Notes: generated from the sequence alone by a model not told the origin. Shown: positions 33,296-42,392, counted from the first letter of the stretch. The stretch: 51,634 nucleotides of DNA from an uncultured Hyphomicrobiales bacterium (GCA_902826715.1 CADEFX010000004.1:1-51634), one strand, 5' to 3'. Numbers and translations: made by a program.

Positions 33296-34237
33296 ATGGC
33301 GCACCCCGACGTATCTCTGGCGGATGGCGGCGAGGTCCTGAGGGCTATTTTCTCGGGCGCGACAAAGCGCGTGGACCGCCTGCCCGCGCTGGAGGCCGCG
33401 CTGGAGCGCGCTGCGACCCTATGCACGGACGATCTCAGAAATTCTGCCGTGCCGCCGCCGGAGCTGACTTTTCTGGGGGTCGAAAGCGGCGTGGTCGGAG
33501 ACGTCCTCGAGCCTTACGAAGGTCGATGCGTTGCAGCCGTGCTCAAGGCCGACGGCTGGAATACCCGGCTTCTTGCGATCGCCGATCGGCCTTGCGTGTT
33601 CGCCGTCATCGAGATGATGCTCGGCGGTGACGGGTCGCAGCCGGCACATGCCCTGGACCGCCCCTTTACGCGCATCGAGCTCGGCACGATGAGCGCCTTC
33701 CTCGAGCGGCTGACGCAGTCGCTCGAGGCGGCCTTTGCGCCCATAGCCAAGTCGGCGTTCGTCGGCGACGGCGTCTCCGATCGCATCGATTTCGATGTCT
33801 TCGGACGCAAGACCAGCACGACCCTGGTAGCCCGCCTGTCTCTGCGCGTGTGGTCGCAAACCGGGGAGATCCTCATCGTCGTCCCCGATGCCGCGATCGA
33901 GCCGATGCGCCAGGCCCTCGGGCCCATCGCCGCCGAGGAGACAAAGAAGGCCGATCCCCGCTGGTCGAGCCAGATTCAGGACAAGATAACGCGGACCAGC
34001 GTCGCCCTGACGGCGATTCTCGACGAGCGTCCTATTCCGCTGGAAGATATCGCCAACCTGCAGGTCGGCCAGATATTGCAGCTCGGCGCGACCGCACAGA
34101 CGCGCGTCCGCGTCGAGTGCAACGGCGAGCCGTTGCTCTGGTGTCAGCTTGGCAAATCGAACGGCGCCTACACTTTGCGCGTAGATGCTCCCATCGATCG
34201 CGATGAGGAGTTCATGAACGACATTCTGGCCGGTTGA
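33296..34237 (+). CDS. fliM: Flagellar switch protein FliM
   Basis: A 313-residue C-ring protein. The middle domain has FAVIEMMLGGDGSQ with the G-G-x-G motif and RPFTRIELGTMSAFLERLTQ. The C-terminal SpoA domain reads LDERPIPLEDIANLQVGQIL, then LQLGATAQTRVRVECNGEPL. The N-terminus starts MAHPDVSLADGGEVLRAIFS and lacks a recognisable L-S-Q-x-E-I-D-A-L-L CheY-binding peptide, whereas the extreme C-terminus ends EEFMNDILAG. AAAGGAGG lies about 12 nt before the ATG. Order motA-fliM-fliN-fliG matches rhizobia. Confidence 0.92.
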   Translation: MAHPDVSLADGGEVLRAIFSGATKRVDRLPALEAALERAATLCTDDLRNSAVPPPELTFLGVESGVVGDVLEPYEGRCVAAVLKADGWNTRLLAIADRPCVFAVIEMMLGGDGSQPAHALDRPFTRIELGTMSAFLERLTQSLEAAFAPIAKSAFVGDGVSDRIDFDVFGRKTSTTLVARLSLRVWSQTGEILIVVPDAAIEPMRQALGPIAAEETKKADPRWSSQIQDKITRTSVALTAILDERPIPLEDIANLQVGQILQLGATAQTRVRVECNGEPLLWCQLGKSNGAYTLRVDAPIDRDEEFMNDILAG

Positions 34238-34330
34238 TCGTGGCCGCGTTGCAGTCCGCATAGGCGTTGGAAGTGGCGGCGCGGTGATGCGCCATCGTCC
34301 GTAACGGCAACTCAGCGTGCGAGAGACGAC

Positions 34331-34741
34331 ATGTCAAAACCCATGACCGATGCCGGACAGGCAGCCCTGCTGCAGGAATTTGCTGCCGAGCTGACAATGT
34401 CGCCGCAGGAGCTGGCAGCCAGCGCCTCTGCGGCGCAAAGCGATGTTCGCCCGGCCGAGCAGGCGCGCACGGCGCCGGGCAACATGGACATGATTATGCG
34501 GATACCAGTGTCCGTCCGGGTCGTGCTCGGATCGGCGACGATGCCCGTATCGAGCCTCGCCAAGCTCGGGAGGGGCGCGGTCATTCCGCTCGACCGGCGT
34601 GTCGGGGAGCCCGTCGATGTGGTCATCAACGGCCGCGTGATCGCGCGCGGCGAGGTCGTCGTGATGGATGAAGGGAGCAACCGCTTCGGCTTGAAGCTGA
34701 CCGAGGTGATCGGCCCATCGGCGGCGGACAAGGCATCCTGA
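34331..34741 (+). CDS. fliN: Flagellar switch protein FliN
   Basis: A 136-residue C-ring protein. The SpoA domain occupies the C-terminal two thirds: IPVSVRVVLGSATMPVSSLA, LGRGAVIPLDRRVGEPVDVV, then INGRVIARGEVVVMDEGSNR and FGLKLTEVI. The N-terminal 50 residues are a low-complexity alanine/glutamine-rich arm. It follows fliM after 93 nt, the longest gap in the switch cluster. Confidence 0.95.
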   Translation: MSKPMTDAGQAALLQEFAAELTMSPQELAASASAAQSDVRPAEQARTAPGNMDMIMRIPVSVRVVLGSATMPVSSLAKLGRGAVIPLDRRVGEPVDVVINGRVIARGEVVVMDEGSNRFGLKLTEVIGPSAADKAS

Positions 34742-34757
34742 GGCGTTCGGTATCAGC

Positions 34758-35783
34758 ATGACCGCCAAGACCGAGAGATCGGCGCCAAGTCTTACCTCAC
34801 TCACGGGACCGGAGAAGGTCGCGGTCCTTCTGCTCGCTCTGGGCAAGGCCAAGGCGGCGCATATCCTGAAGCGGTTCGATGCCGAAGAGCTGCGGCTCAT
34901 CACCCGTTCGGCCGCGGATTTGACGACGATAACAGCGGCCGATCTCGATGGGCTCGTCGAGGAGTTCGCCAAGAAGTTCGCGACCGGTATCAAATTCATC
35001 GGAACGGCCAAGGAGCTTGAAAACCTTCTTGTTGCCGTCATGACCGAGGACGAGATCGCTGAGGTCAAGTCCGGCGGTGAGCGCACGAAGGAGGAGCCGG
35101 TCTGGGACATCGTGTCCCGATTGAAGGAGGATGTGTTGCGAGCCTGTCTGCAGAAGGAGCATCCGCAGACGGCTGCCTTGATCCTGTCCCGGATCGACTC
35201 CGGCACGGCGGCCAAGATCATCGGTGGATTTCCGGGTCCGCAGCGCAACGATCTGCTCTGTCGCATGCTCGTCATGGCCCCGGTCTCAGATCAAGCCGTG
35301 GCCATCGTCGAGGATATGCTGCGCGAGGAGCTGTCGGCCGGCCAGGGCAACTCCACCGCAGACGCGCACACCAACATCGCCAACATCCTGAACAAGCTCG
35401 ACAAGACGCAATCCGACGAGGTGCTGCAGAGCATGGCCGCGCTGCGCCCGGACGACGCGGAACTGGTGAAGGGCATGCTCTTCTCGTTCGACGATCTGGT
35501 CACCCTGTCGCCGAGCGCGCGGACGATGGTGTTCGACCAGGTGCCGATCGAGCGCGTCGTGCTGTCCTTGAAAGGCCTCGATCCGCAGTTCCAGGCGACC
35601 ATATTGTCGTCCCTGGCTTCCCGGTCCCGTCGCATGGTCGAAGCGGAACTCCAGAACGGAGTTTCGGGCTCTCAGCGCGATGTGACCGAGGCCCGCCGGA
35701 TGATTGTCGATATCGTGCTGCGGATGGTCGCGGGCGGCGAGATCGATTTGAAAGCGACGGGCGGCGGCGAGGAGGCGGCATGA
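34758..35783 (+). CDS. fliG: Flagellar motor switch protein FliG
   Basis: A 341-residue switch protein. The N-terminal domain has LTGPEKVAVLLLALGKAKAA, the middle domain contains QKEHPQTAALILSRIDSGTA with the EHPQ motif that contacts FliM, and the C-terminal torque domain contains FDDLVTLSPSARTMVFDQVP with conserved charged residues facing MotA. The MotA-contact helix reads LKGLDPQFQATILSSLASRS. The start ATG is 17 nt after the fliN stop. Confidence 0.96.
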   Translation: MTAKTERSAPSLTSLTGPEKVAVLLLALGKAKAAHILKRFDAEELRLITRSAADLTTITAADLDGLVEEFAKKFATGIKFIGTAKELENLLVAVMTEDEIAEVKSGGERTKEEPVWDIVSRLKEDVLRACLQKEHPQTAALILSRIDSGTAAKIIGGFPGPQRNDLLCRMLVMAPVSDQAVAIVEDMLREELSAGQGNSTADAHTNIANILNKLDKTQSDEVLQSMAALRPDDAELVKGMLFSFDDLVTLSPSARTMVFDQVPIERVVLSLKGLDPQFQATILSSLASRSRRMVEAELQNGVSGSQRDVTEARRMIVDIVLRMVAGGEIDLKATGGGEEAA

Positions 35784-35798
35784 CGTCCGCGTCGCTGA

Positions 35799-36890
35799 AT
35801 GGCTGAGGCGCACGACAAGGACAGCAAAACCGAAGAGGCAACCGAGAAGAAGCTTCGGGATGCCATCGAGAAAGGCAATGTTCCGTTCTCGAAGGAAGCG
35901 GCAACCTTTGCCTCACTTGGCGGCATTCTTATCATCGGCGGTCTGTTCCTTTCCGGAAACGTGATGCACCTCCGGCAGACCCTCGAGCGCTTCATCGACA
36001 ATCCTGGCGGCTGGTCGCTCGAATCCAGCGGCGACGTGACGGAGCTGTTCCGGGCCATCGGCTTCGATGCCGCCCATCTGCTTGTGCCGGCCGTTCTCAT
36101 TCTTGCCGGCGCAGGTATTGTCTCATCCATCCTGCAGAACCCGCCCCAGCTCGTTTACGACCGCATCGAGCCGAAGTTGTCGCGCATCTCCGTGGCGCAG
36201 GGGTGGAAGCGCCTGTTCAGCATGCAAGCCCAGGTCGAATTCCTCAAGGCGCTTTTCAAGTTTGCCGTGGTTGCATTTGTCGGTGTGCTTGTGATGCGGT
36301 CGGCACAAAAGGATGTGATCAAGGCGATGTTCATGGAGCCGGGAGCGATACCCGAGCTCGCGCGCTCAATGGTCATGAAGATCGTCGCGGCCATGAGCGC
36401 CGCGACCGTGCTGCTGGTGGTTGCGGACCTCGTCTGGTCAAGGCTTTTCTGGCAGCGCGAGCTCAGAATGACGCGCCAGGAGGTGAAGGACGAGCATAAG
36501 CAGTCTGATGGCGATCCGATTCTGAAAGCGCGCATGCGCTCGCTGGCGCGAGACCGGTCGCGCCGCCGCATGATCGCCGCGGTTCCGCGCGCGACATTGG
36601 TTATTGCCAACCCGACTCACTTTGCGGTCGCGCTGCGCTACGTGCGCGAAGAGGGTGGCGCACCTCTCGTCGTGGCAAAAGGCCAGGACCTCGTTGCGCT
36701 GAAGATCAGGTATGTGGCCGAAGAAAATGGCATCCCTGTCATCGAAGATAAGCTTCTCGCAAGGTCGCTCTATGAGAGTGTGCAAGTGGACAAGGTCATT
36801 CCATCGCAGTTCTACAAGGCTGTTGCTGAGATCATTCTCTTCCTTATGGTTCGCGGCAACGCTGCGACGCCGCGGACGACACAGGGCTGA
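35799..36890 (+). CDS. flhB: Flagellar export specificity switch protein FlhB
   Basis: A 363-residue protein with four membrane helices (about 36-56, 90-113, 150-168 and 190-212) and a cytoplasmic autocleavage domain. The cleavage motif N-P-T-H is at residues 271-274 within VIANPTHFAVALRY. The N-terminus is KTEEATEKKLRDAIEKGNVP, typical of FlhB. Cleavage after Asn lets the apparatus switch from rod/hook to filament export, together with FliK, which is also encoded in this window (49811). Confidence 0.97.
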   Translation: MAEAHDKDSKTEEATEKKLRDAIEKGNVPFSKEAATFASLGGILIIGGLFLSGNVMHLRQTLERFIDNPGGWSLESSGDVTELFRAIGFDAAHLLVPAVLILAGAGIVSSILQNPPQLVYDRIEPKLSRISVAQGWKRLFSMQAQVEFLKALFKFAVVAFVGVLVMRSAQKDVIKAMFMEPGAIPELARSMVMKIVAAMSAATVLLVVADLVWSRLFWQRELRMTRQEVKDEHKQSDGDPILKARMRSLARDRSRRRMIAAVPRATLVIANPTHFAVALRYVREEGGAPLVVAKGQDLVALKIRYVAEENGIPVIEDKLLARSLYESVQVDKVIPSQFYKAVAEIILFLMVRGNAATPRTTQG

Positions 36891-36892
36891 CG

Positions 36893-37351
36893 ATGCTGAA
36901 GCAGGGTAACCGTTATACTCAGGAGCGCGAGCAGGTGCTGGCCAACGGTCTCCGCGACGTGGCCTCCGAGCTGCGCCTGATCGATGCCATCGACCTTGTT
37001 GCCTTCATTCGCACGGAGCAGTTCGGCAATATCAAGAATCTCGTCAATTCCTCGACCGAGCTGTTCTTCAAGCCCGACACGATTGCCTTTGGCGCCTCGG
37101 GAGATGTCGATCTGAAGTGGGGAGCGCCGCCCGCCATCGGCCTCGACATGGAGTTCCGCCACGGAAGCGTCAATGTCTACTTCCGCCTACTTCTCGAGGC
37201 CGTCCATGCAGCGATCGAGATCCACCACATCTCGTTCGAAAGCGGCTCGGGGGATCCCGACGAAAATACGCGATTGCTCGCCGAAGCCATTGCTGATGCA
37301 AGGCTGTCTCCGGCGCCGTTCGTGGCCGATTCGGCCGGCGCCTTGGCCTGA
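36893..37351 (+). CDS. Unknown protein within the flagellar locus
   Basis: A 152-residue protein of no family I recognise. It starts 2 nt after flhB and lies upstream of flgB, so it is very likely co-transcribed with flagellar genes. It has no signal or membrane segment. The N-terminal third is helical (QEREQVLANGLRDVASELRL), with IDLVAFIRTEQFGNIKNLVN next. The centre FFKPDTIAFGASGDVDLKWG, then GLDMEFRHGSVNVYFRLLLE, looks like an alternating beta-sheet, and the end is acidic. The arrangement suggests a small cytoplasmic alpha/beta protein, possibly an assembly or PilZ/chaperone-like accessory. The function is unknown. Confidence 0.75.
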   Translation: MLKQGNRYTQEREQVLANGLRDVASELRLIDAIDLVAFIRTEQFGNIKNLVNSSTELFFKPDTIAFGASGDVDLKWGAPPAIGLDMEFRHGSVNVYFRLLLEAVHAAIEIHHISFESGSGDPDENTRLLAEAIADARLSPAPFVADSAGALA

Positions 37352-37352
37352 A

Positions 37353-37373
37353 CGAGGCTGGTCGCAAGCCTCG
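37353..37373 (+). terminator. Hairpin without U-tract before flgB
   Basis: CGAGGC (37353-37358) pairs with GCCTCG (37368-37373) around a 9-nt loop, immediately after the unknown gene's stop. No T-run follows. It may be a processing or partial-termination point between the switch genes and the rod genes, or chance in GC-rich DNA. Confidence 0.3.
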
Positions 37374-37424
37374 GGCAAGATTGAACACCTACCCTAAGCG
37401 TCGAATAACTGGGGGAAGGCCAGC

Positions 37425-37805
37425 ATGGGCCCGATTCATCTGTTCAATGTGGCATCGCGGGCCAACCATTGGCTGTCAGTGCGTCAATCGACCATCGCCG
37501 AGAACGTTGCCAACGCCAATACGCCGGGTTTCAAGGCTCAGGACGTGAAGCCGTTCGCGGATGTTCTCGACAACATGACACTGGGGATGGCGGCCACCCG
37601 GGCTGACCACGTGTCATATGCTCCTGCCGGCTTTGCGCGAGCCGAGGCGACGCCCTCCGAAGGCGCCGAGATGCTGCATTCCGGCAACTCGGTCAGTCTC
37701 GAGACGGAGATGGCGAAGGCCGGCGAGGTCAATCGCGCCTTTGCGCTCAACACGAATATCGTCAAGGCGTTTCATCGCATGCTGATGACAAGCACGAAAG
37801 GCTAG
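37425..37805 (+). CDS. flgB: Proximal rod protein FlgB
   Basis: A 126-residue rod subunit. The axial motif is IAENVANANTPGFKAQDVKP at residues 24-43, and the C-terminal helix LETEMAKAGEVNRAFALNTN, then IVKAFHRMLM, is typical. GGGGGAAGG lies about 5 nt before the ATG, a strong ribosome site consistent with a fresh transcript or high translation. It starts the rod unit flgB-flgC-fliE-flgG. Confidence 0.95.
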   Translation: MGPIHLFNVASRANHWLSVRQSTIAENVANANTPGFKAQDVKPFADVLDNMTLGMAATRADHVSYAPAGFARAEATPSEGAEMLHSGNSVSLETEMAKAGEVNRAFALNTNIVKAFHRMLMTSTKG

Positions 37806-37808
37806 CGC

Positions 37809-38228
37809 GTGTCGGATCCGCTCAAGGTCATCCTGAAGGTTGCCGCCTCGGGTCTCGACGCGCAGTCGCTTCGCATGCGCGTCGTTTCGGAAAACCTGGC
37901 CAACGCCCAATCGACAGGCAAGACGCCCGGCTCCGATCCCTACCAGCGCAAGGTCATCAGCTTCGAAAGCGAGTTGGATGAGGCAACGAACGCCAACATG
38001 GTCAAAGTCGAGGGTGTGGACGTGCACCAGGCACCATTTCGGATCGAGCATGATCCCGGCCATCCTGCCGCCGACGCCAACGGCTTCGTCAAGCTTCCGA
38101 ACGTGAACATGCTGGTGGAGATGGCGGACATGCGCGAGGCCAATCGCTCCTATGAGGCCAACCTCCAGGTGATGAAGCAGGCCCGCGAGATGATCACGAT
38201 GACCATTGATCTGATGCGGAGTTCTTGA
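37809..38228 (+). CDS. flgC: Proximal rod protein FlgC
   Basis: A 139-residue rod subunit starting at GTG 37809, three bases after flgB. Motifs are [20 protein letters not shown] and [12 protein letters not shown], the FlgC-specific Y-x-R-K segment, then [20 protein letters not shown] and [17 protein letters not shown] at the C-terminus. Its stop overlaps the region just before the fliE start. Confidence 0.95.
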   Translation: MSDPLKVILKVAASGLDAQSLRMRVVSENLANAQSTGKTPGSDPYQRKVISFESELDEATNANMVKVEGVDVHQAPFRIEHDPGHPAADANGFVKLPNVNMLVEMADMREANRSYEANLQVMKQAREMITMTIDLMRSS

Positions 38229-38230
38229 GG

Positions 38231-38563
38231 ATGGACAATGGGCTATCGGCGGTCGCGCCGGCTGCGTGGTCAAGTCCTGCGGTCGATCGGGCGGACATCG
38301 GGGCGACGCGCACGTCGCAGATCGCGCCGTCATCCGCCGGCCAGTCGCTTGACTTTACCTCGGTCCTTGCCAAGGCCGCGCTCAGCGCCATCGATACGCT
38401 GAGGAGTGGCGAGGCGACCGCGATTTCCGGCGTGCAGGGCAAAGCTTCCGTGCAGCAGGTCGCTGAGCAGGTCATGGCTGCCGAGCAGACGCTGCAGACC
38501 GCCGTTGTTGTGCGTGACAAGGTCGTCGCTGCGTATCTTGAGCTTAGCCGCATGCAAATCTGA
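38231..38563 (+). CDS. fliE: MS ring-rod junction protein FliE
   Basis: A 110-residue protein. The conserved part is [20 protein letters not shown], then [20 protein letters not shown] and [17 protein letters not shown] at the end, matching the FliE C-terminal axial helices. The ATG at 38231 is preferred to an in-frame TTG two codons upstream because a GGAG element lies about 9 nt before it. It links MS ring FliF to the rod. Confidence 0.92.
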   Translation: MDNGLSAVAPAAWSSPAVDRADIGATRTSQIAPSSAGQSLDFTSVLAKAALSAIDTLRSGEATAISGVQGKASVQQVAEQVMAAEQTLQTAVVVRDKVVAAYLELSRMQI

Positions 38564-38574
38564 GGACTGAGGAC

Positions 38575-39363
38575 ATGAGAGCGCTTGCCATCGCGGCGAC
38601 GGGAATGAACGCGCAGCAGCTCAACGTGGAGGTGATCGCGAACAACATCGCGAACATCAACACCACCGGCTTCAAGCGTGCGCGCGCCGAATTTACAGAC
38701 CTGCTTTATCAGGCGGAGCGTATCGCTGGTGCGCCCAACCGCGGCGGGCAGAACCAGGTGCCCGAAGGTGCGCAGGTCGGGCTCGGCGTGCGTACGTCCG
38801 CCATCCGCAATCTGCACATCCAGGGTGCGCTGACCAACACGACGAACAAATTCGATCTCGCGCTGAACGGGCGCGGCTGGTTTCAAGTCGCCGGCAACAA
38901 TGGCGAGCTGTTCTACACGCGCGCCGGCGCCTTCAACAAGAACGCGACCGGCCAGATCGTGACGGCCGACGGATATCTGGTGCAGCCCGCCATAACCGTT
39001 CCGAACAACGCCACTCAGATCGTCATCAACGAGGCGGGCCAGGTCTATGTGCGCACGGATGCGAGCACGGACTTGCAATTGCTTGGCCAGCTCACCCTCG
39101 GCACGTTTGTCAACGAGGTAGGTCTGGAGCCCATGGGTGGCAATCTCTATCGCGAGACGCTGGCCTCCGGCAACGTCACGCTCGGGGTGGCGGGAGACCC
39201 CGGCTACGGCACCATCCATCAAGGCTATCTGGAAAATTCCAACGTCGACCCGGTGAAGGAAATCACCGAGCTCATCTCGGCGCAGCGCGCCTATGAAATG
39301 AACTCGAAGGTCATTCAGGCGGCCGACGACATGTTCGCGACGGTCGCCAAGAACCTCCGATAA
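38575..39363 (+). CDS. flgG: Distal rod protein FlgG
   Basis: A 262-residue rod subunit. Diagnostic segments are [40 protein letters not shown] with the L-L-Y-Q that follows (DLLYQ), and the C-terminus [20 protein letters not shown], then [15 protein letters not shown]. The sequence [20 protein letters not shown] is the FlgG-specific stretch. It follows fliE by 11 nt. Confidence 0.97.
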   Translation: MRALAIAATGMNAQQLNVEVIANNIANINTTGFKRARAEFTDLLYQAERIAGAPNRGGQNQVPEGAQVGLGVRTSAIRNLHIQGALTNTTNKFDLALNGRGWFQVAGNNGELFYTRAGAFNKNATGQIVTADGYLVQPAITVPNNATQIVINEAGQVYVRTDASTDLQLLGQLTLGTFVNEVGLEPMGGNLYRETLASGNVTLGVAGDPGYGTIHQGYLENSNVDPVKEITELISAQRAYEMNSKVIQAADDMFATVAKNLR

Positions 39364-39371
39364 GTCGGGAG

Positions 39372-39857
39372 ATGATCGCTGTGCGGTTTGGTTCGTGGGT
39401 GAAGCTGGTTGCGCTGTGTGCGCTGTCGTTTCTGTCTGCCGCCTCGGCTCGCGCCGGTGAGGCCGACGATATCGCGCTGCCCGTTCCCACCGTCACGATC
39501 TATCCTGGCGACATTATCGAGGACGACAAGATCATAGATCGGCTCTTCATCGCACGAACGGTCGCGCGTGGGTCGGTCATTGAGTCGCGCAACGCCGTGG
39601 TCGGTAAAGTGGCGCGGCGTACGCTTCTTCCGCAAAAGCCCATACCGGCCAATGCCATGCGCGATGCTTACGCTGTCGGGCAGGGCAAGCCGGCGGTTCT
39701 GGTGTTTCAATCCGGCGGTCTGATCATTACGAGCACGGCCGTTGCGCTGCAAAACGGCAGTATCGGCGATTTCATCAGCGCGCGTAATGTCGACAGCGGC
39801 ATCGTCATCAAAGGCACGGTGCAAGCCGACGGCACAATCCGGGTGGGTGAGCAATGA
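39372..39857 (+). CDS. flgA: P-ring assembly chaperone FlgA
   Basis: A 161-residue periplasmic chaperone. A signal peptide, FGSWVKLVALCALSFLSAAS then ARA, is cleaved near residue 28. The SAF domain reads TVTIYPGDIIEDDKIIDRLF and VIESRNAVVGKVARRTLLPQ, and ends with ISARNVDSGIVIKGTVQADG. It is the short form without the enterobacterial N-terminal domain. Its stop overlaps the flgI start by four bases, and FlgA binds FlgI. Confidence 0.93.
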   Translation: MIAVRFGSWVKLVALCALSFLSAASARAGEADDIALPVPTVTIYPGDIIEDDKIIDRLFIARTVARGSVIESRNAVVGKVARRTLLPQKPIPANAMRDAYAVGQGKPAVLVFQSGGLIITSTAVALQNGSIGDFISARNVDSGIVIKGTVQADGTIRVGEQ

Positions 39858-40954
39858 TCCGGATCGCGCTGCTGGCCCTTTCGTTTTGCCTGATGGGGCC
39901 GCAGGGTCACGCCGGGACGCGCATCAAGGACATCGTATCGGTGCAGGGCGTGCGCCCTAACCAGCTCATCGGCTACGGGCTGGTGATCGGCCTCAACGGC
40001 ACCGGCGACAGCCTGCGCAACGCGCCGTTCACCGGTCAGTCCATCCAATCCATGCTTGATCGCATGGGCGTCAACGTGCGCAATGCCAATCCGCGCACCA
40101 AGAATGTGGCGGCTGTGATCGTGACGGCCGAGCTGCCGGCCTTTGTCGGCATGGGTTCGCGGATCGACGTGACGGTGTCGTCTCTGGGCGACGCCACGTC
40201 GCTCGCCGGCGGCTCGCTGGTCATGACGCCCCTGAGCGGTGCAGACAACGTCATCTATGCCGTTGCGCAAGGTCCGCTGGCCGTCACCGGATTCTCCTCG
40301 CAGGGCAAAGCCGAGACGCTGACACAGGGCGTGCCGACCACCGGCCGCATCCCCAATGGTGCACTGGTGGAGCGCGAGGCTCCCGGGCGCTTATCGGAAG
40401 AAAAAACATTGGTGCTCGAGCTGCGCAACCCGGATTTCAATACGGCAGTGCGCATCGCCGATGCCATAAACGCCTACAGCGTGGATCGCTTCGGCCTTCG
40501 CGTGGCGCGCGAGGAGGACCTGCGCAGCATCGTTTTGCGCCGGCCGCAGGCAATCGGTGCCGCGCGTTTCATCGCCGAGATCGGAGACTTGGTTGCGGAA
40601 CCCGATGTGCCCGCGCGCATCGTCATTGATGAGCGCACCGGCACTATCGTGATCGGCAAGGACGTGCAGATCTCTACTGTCGCCGTCGCGCACGGCAATC
40701 TGACTGTGCGCGTGACGGAAAACACAAAGGTCTCGCAACCGGCCCCGTTTTCAGACGGACAAACCGTCGTGGCCCCCGAGAGTTACGTCTCCGCCGACCA
40801 GAATGGCGGCAATCTTGCCGTCATCCGCGGTACCACGCTGCAGACGTTCGTCGGCGGCTTGAACAAGATCGGGCTGAAGCCGCAGGGCATCATCGCCATC
40901 CTCCAGGCGATCAAGTCGGCAGGTGCCTTGCAAGCGGATCTGGTGGTGCAATGA
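39854..40954 (+). CDS. flgI: P-ring protein FlgI
   Basis: A 366-residue periplasmic ring subunit. The signal peptide is MIRIALLALSFCLMGPQGHA, cleaved before GTRIKDI. Family blocks are RIKDIVSVQGVRPNQLIGYG at the mature N-terminus, NVAAVIVTAELPAFVGMGSR and ERTGTIVIGKDVQISTVAVA. The C-terminal helix LQTFVGGLNKIGLKPQGIIA, then ILQAIKSAGALQADL, is conserved. It overlaps motE by four bases. Confidence 0.97.
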   Translation: MIRIALLALSFCLMGPQGHAGTRIKDIVSVQGVRPNQLIGYGLVIGLNGTGDSLRNAPFTGQSIQSMLDRMGVNVRNANPRTKNVAAVIVTAELPAFVGMGSRIDVTVSSLGDATSLAGGSLVMTPLSGADNVIYAVAQGPLAVTGFSSQGKAETLTQGVPTTGRIPNGALVEREAPGRLSEEKTLVLELRNPDFNTAVRIADAINAYSVDRFGLRVAREEDLRSIVLRRPQAIGAARFIAEIGDLVAEPDVPARIVIDERTGTIVIGKDVQISTVAVAHGNLTVRVTENTKVSQPAPFSDGQTVVAPESYVSADQNGGNLAVIRGTTLQTFVGGLNKIGLKPQGIIAILQAIKSAGALQADLVVQ

Positions 40955-41679
40955 TGCGGACAACTCGCTCAATGATGATGCGCTCCAGCTGGATATTTGG
41001 ACTGGCGGTCTCCGCGACATGCGCGTTGGCGTATACGCAGCATGCCTCCGCGACCGACCGCGGCTGGAAGGCGGAGATCGTCACCGGCTCCATCAATCCC
41101 AAGCAGCAGGCGCCGCTGCCGAAAAACTCTGCTTTGCCAATCCCAGTCGATCGCGTCAATACGGCTGCGGTCCCCTCCGACAAAAAGGCAACCGAGGCCA
41201 CGCCCGCAAAGACCACCGTTGAGCGGCAGCGCGACACTCCGGCCGCAGCCAGGGACGCTCGCCCGGCTCAGCAATACTGCGTTAACATTGCCAGTGCCGC
41301 GGCCGATGCCCGGTTCAACTGGCAGAAGAAGACGATCGGGGACATGGAGCGGGAGTTGGACGACCGCGTCGCCAAGCTCGAGGCCAAGGTTGAGGAATAT
41401 CAAAAGTGGCTTTCGCGGCGCGACGACTATGCCAGGAAAGCTCAGGAGCAGCTTGTCGGCATTTTTGCCCGCATGCGCCCTGACGCGGCGGCGGCGCAAC
41501 TCGCCGTGGCCGATGAGGAGACCTCTGCTGCTGTTCTGAGCAAGCTGGATACCCGTGTCTCCAGCGGCATCCTCGCGGAAATGGATCCCCATCAGGCGGC
41601 CCGCCTCACAGCGATCATGGTCGGTGCCGGCAGGACAGACAAGAGCGCCAAAGCCGGACGGGAGGGCAAACGCTCATGA
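40951..41679 (+). CDS. motE: MotE-family periplasmic protein
   Basis: A 242-residue protein with an N-terminal export signal (SSWIFGLAVSATCALAYTQH region), a proline/alanine-rich linker to about residue 105, a coiled coil (MERELDDRVAKLEAKVEEYQ) and a C-terminal MgtE_N-like domain: LVGIFARMRPDAAAAQLAVA, then LDTRVSSGILAEMDPHQAAR. MotE in Sinorhizobium is a folding factor for the periplasmic motor protein MotC, which is encoded at 48633. Position between flgI and flgH is the rhizobial one. It is rather longer than typical MotE because of the linker. Confidence 0.85.
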   Translation: MMRTTRSMMMRSSWIFGLAVSATCALAYTQHASATDRGWKAEIVTGSINPKQQAPLPKNSALPIPVDRVNTAAVPSDKKATEATPAKTTVERQRDTPAAARDARPAQQYCVNIASAAADARFNWQKKTIGDMERELDDRVAKLEAKVEEYQKWLSRRDDYARKAQEQLVGIFARMRPDAAAAQLAVADEETSAAVLSKLDTRVSSGILAEMDPHQAARLTAIMVGAGRTDKSAKAGREGKRS

Positions 41680-42392
41680 TGCGGCACCTCACCATTCTGC
41701 TGGCGGTCGCCCTGCTGGGCGGCTGCGGCATGAATCCCCGAGAGATCGGCCGCGAGCCTTACCTGAGCCCTGTAGGCGCCGGGTTGATGGTAGAGCGCGT
41801 GCCTATATCGAGCGAGCCCGCGCACGTCCCGCAGTATCGTCCGGGCAACTCGTTCTGGCAGGACAACGGCGCCGATTTGTTTCGCGACGCGCGCGCCATG
41901 AAGATCGGCGACGTCGTGACGGTGAAGATATCGATCAGGGACAAGGCTTCGCTCGACAGTACGTCCGAGCGAAGCAGAGATTCCAAGCGCAATCTTAACT
42001 TCGATCTTGAATATAAGATGAATACGCCAATCACGAAGGGTTCGGGCGACGGCACCATCGGATCAACGGTCGACTCCAAGACGACGACCAAGGGCGAAGG
42101 TGCCATCACACGCTCCGAAAGCATCGAGCTGCTTGTCGCTGCCGTCGTCACGGGCATCCTGCCGAACGGAAATCTCGTTATCAACGGCAGCCAGGAAGTA
42201 CGCGTCAACTTCGAGGTCCGCGTGCTGAGCGTCGCCGGCGTTGTTCGCCCGCGCGACATATCGACGGAAAACATCGTGTCGTACGACAAGATCGCGGAAG
42301 CCCGCATTTCCTACGGCGGGCGCGGTCGCATCACCGAGGTGCAGCAACCCGCCTGGGGGCAACAGCTGACGGATTGGCTTCTGCCGTTCTAG
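41676..42392 (+). CDS. flgH: L-ring lipoprotein FlgH
   Basis: A 238-residue outer-membrane ring lipoprotein. The lipobox L-G-G-C places the acylated cysteine at residue 17 after MMRHLTILLAVAL. Conserved segments are GNSFWQDNGADLFRDARAMK, IGDVVTVKISIRDKASLDST and NGNLVINGSQEVRVNFE. The C-terminus is short (YGGRGRITEVQQPAWGQQLT), ending in DWLLPF. Its TAG lies inside the start of a long palindromic repeat (42391 onwards) that separates it from fliL. Confidence 0.95.
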   Translation: MMRHLTILLAVALLGGCGMNPREIGREPYLSPVGAGLMVERVPISSEPAHVPQYRPGNSFWQDNGADLFRDARAMKIGDVVTVKISIRDKASLDSTSERSRDSKRNLNFDLEYKMNTPITKGSGDGTIGSTVDSKTTTKGEGAITRSESIELLVAAVVTGILPNGNLVINGSQEVRVNFEVRVLSVAGVVRPRDISTENIVSYDKIAEARISYGGRGRITEVQQPAWGQQLTDWLLPF

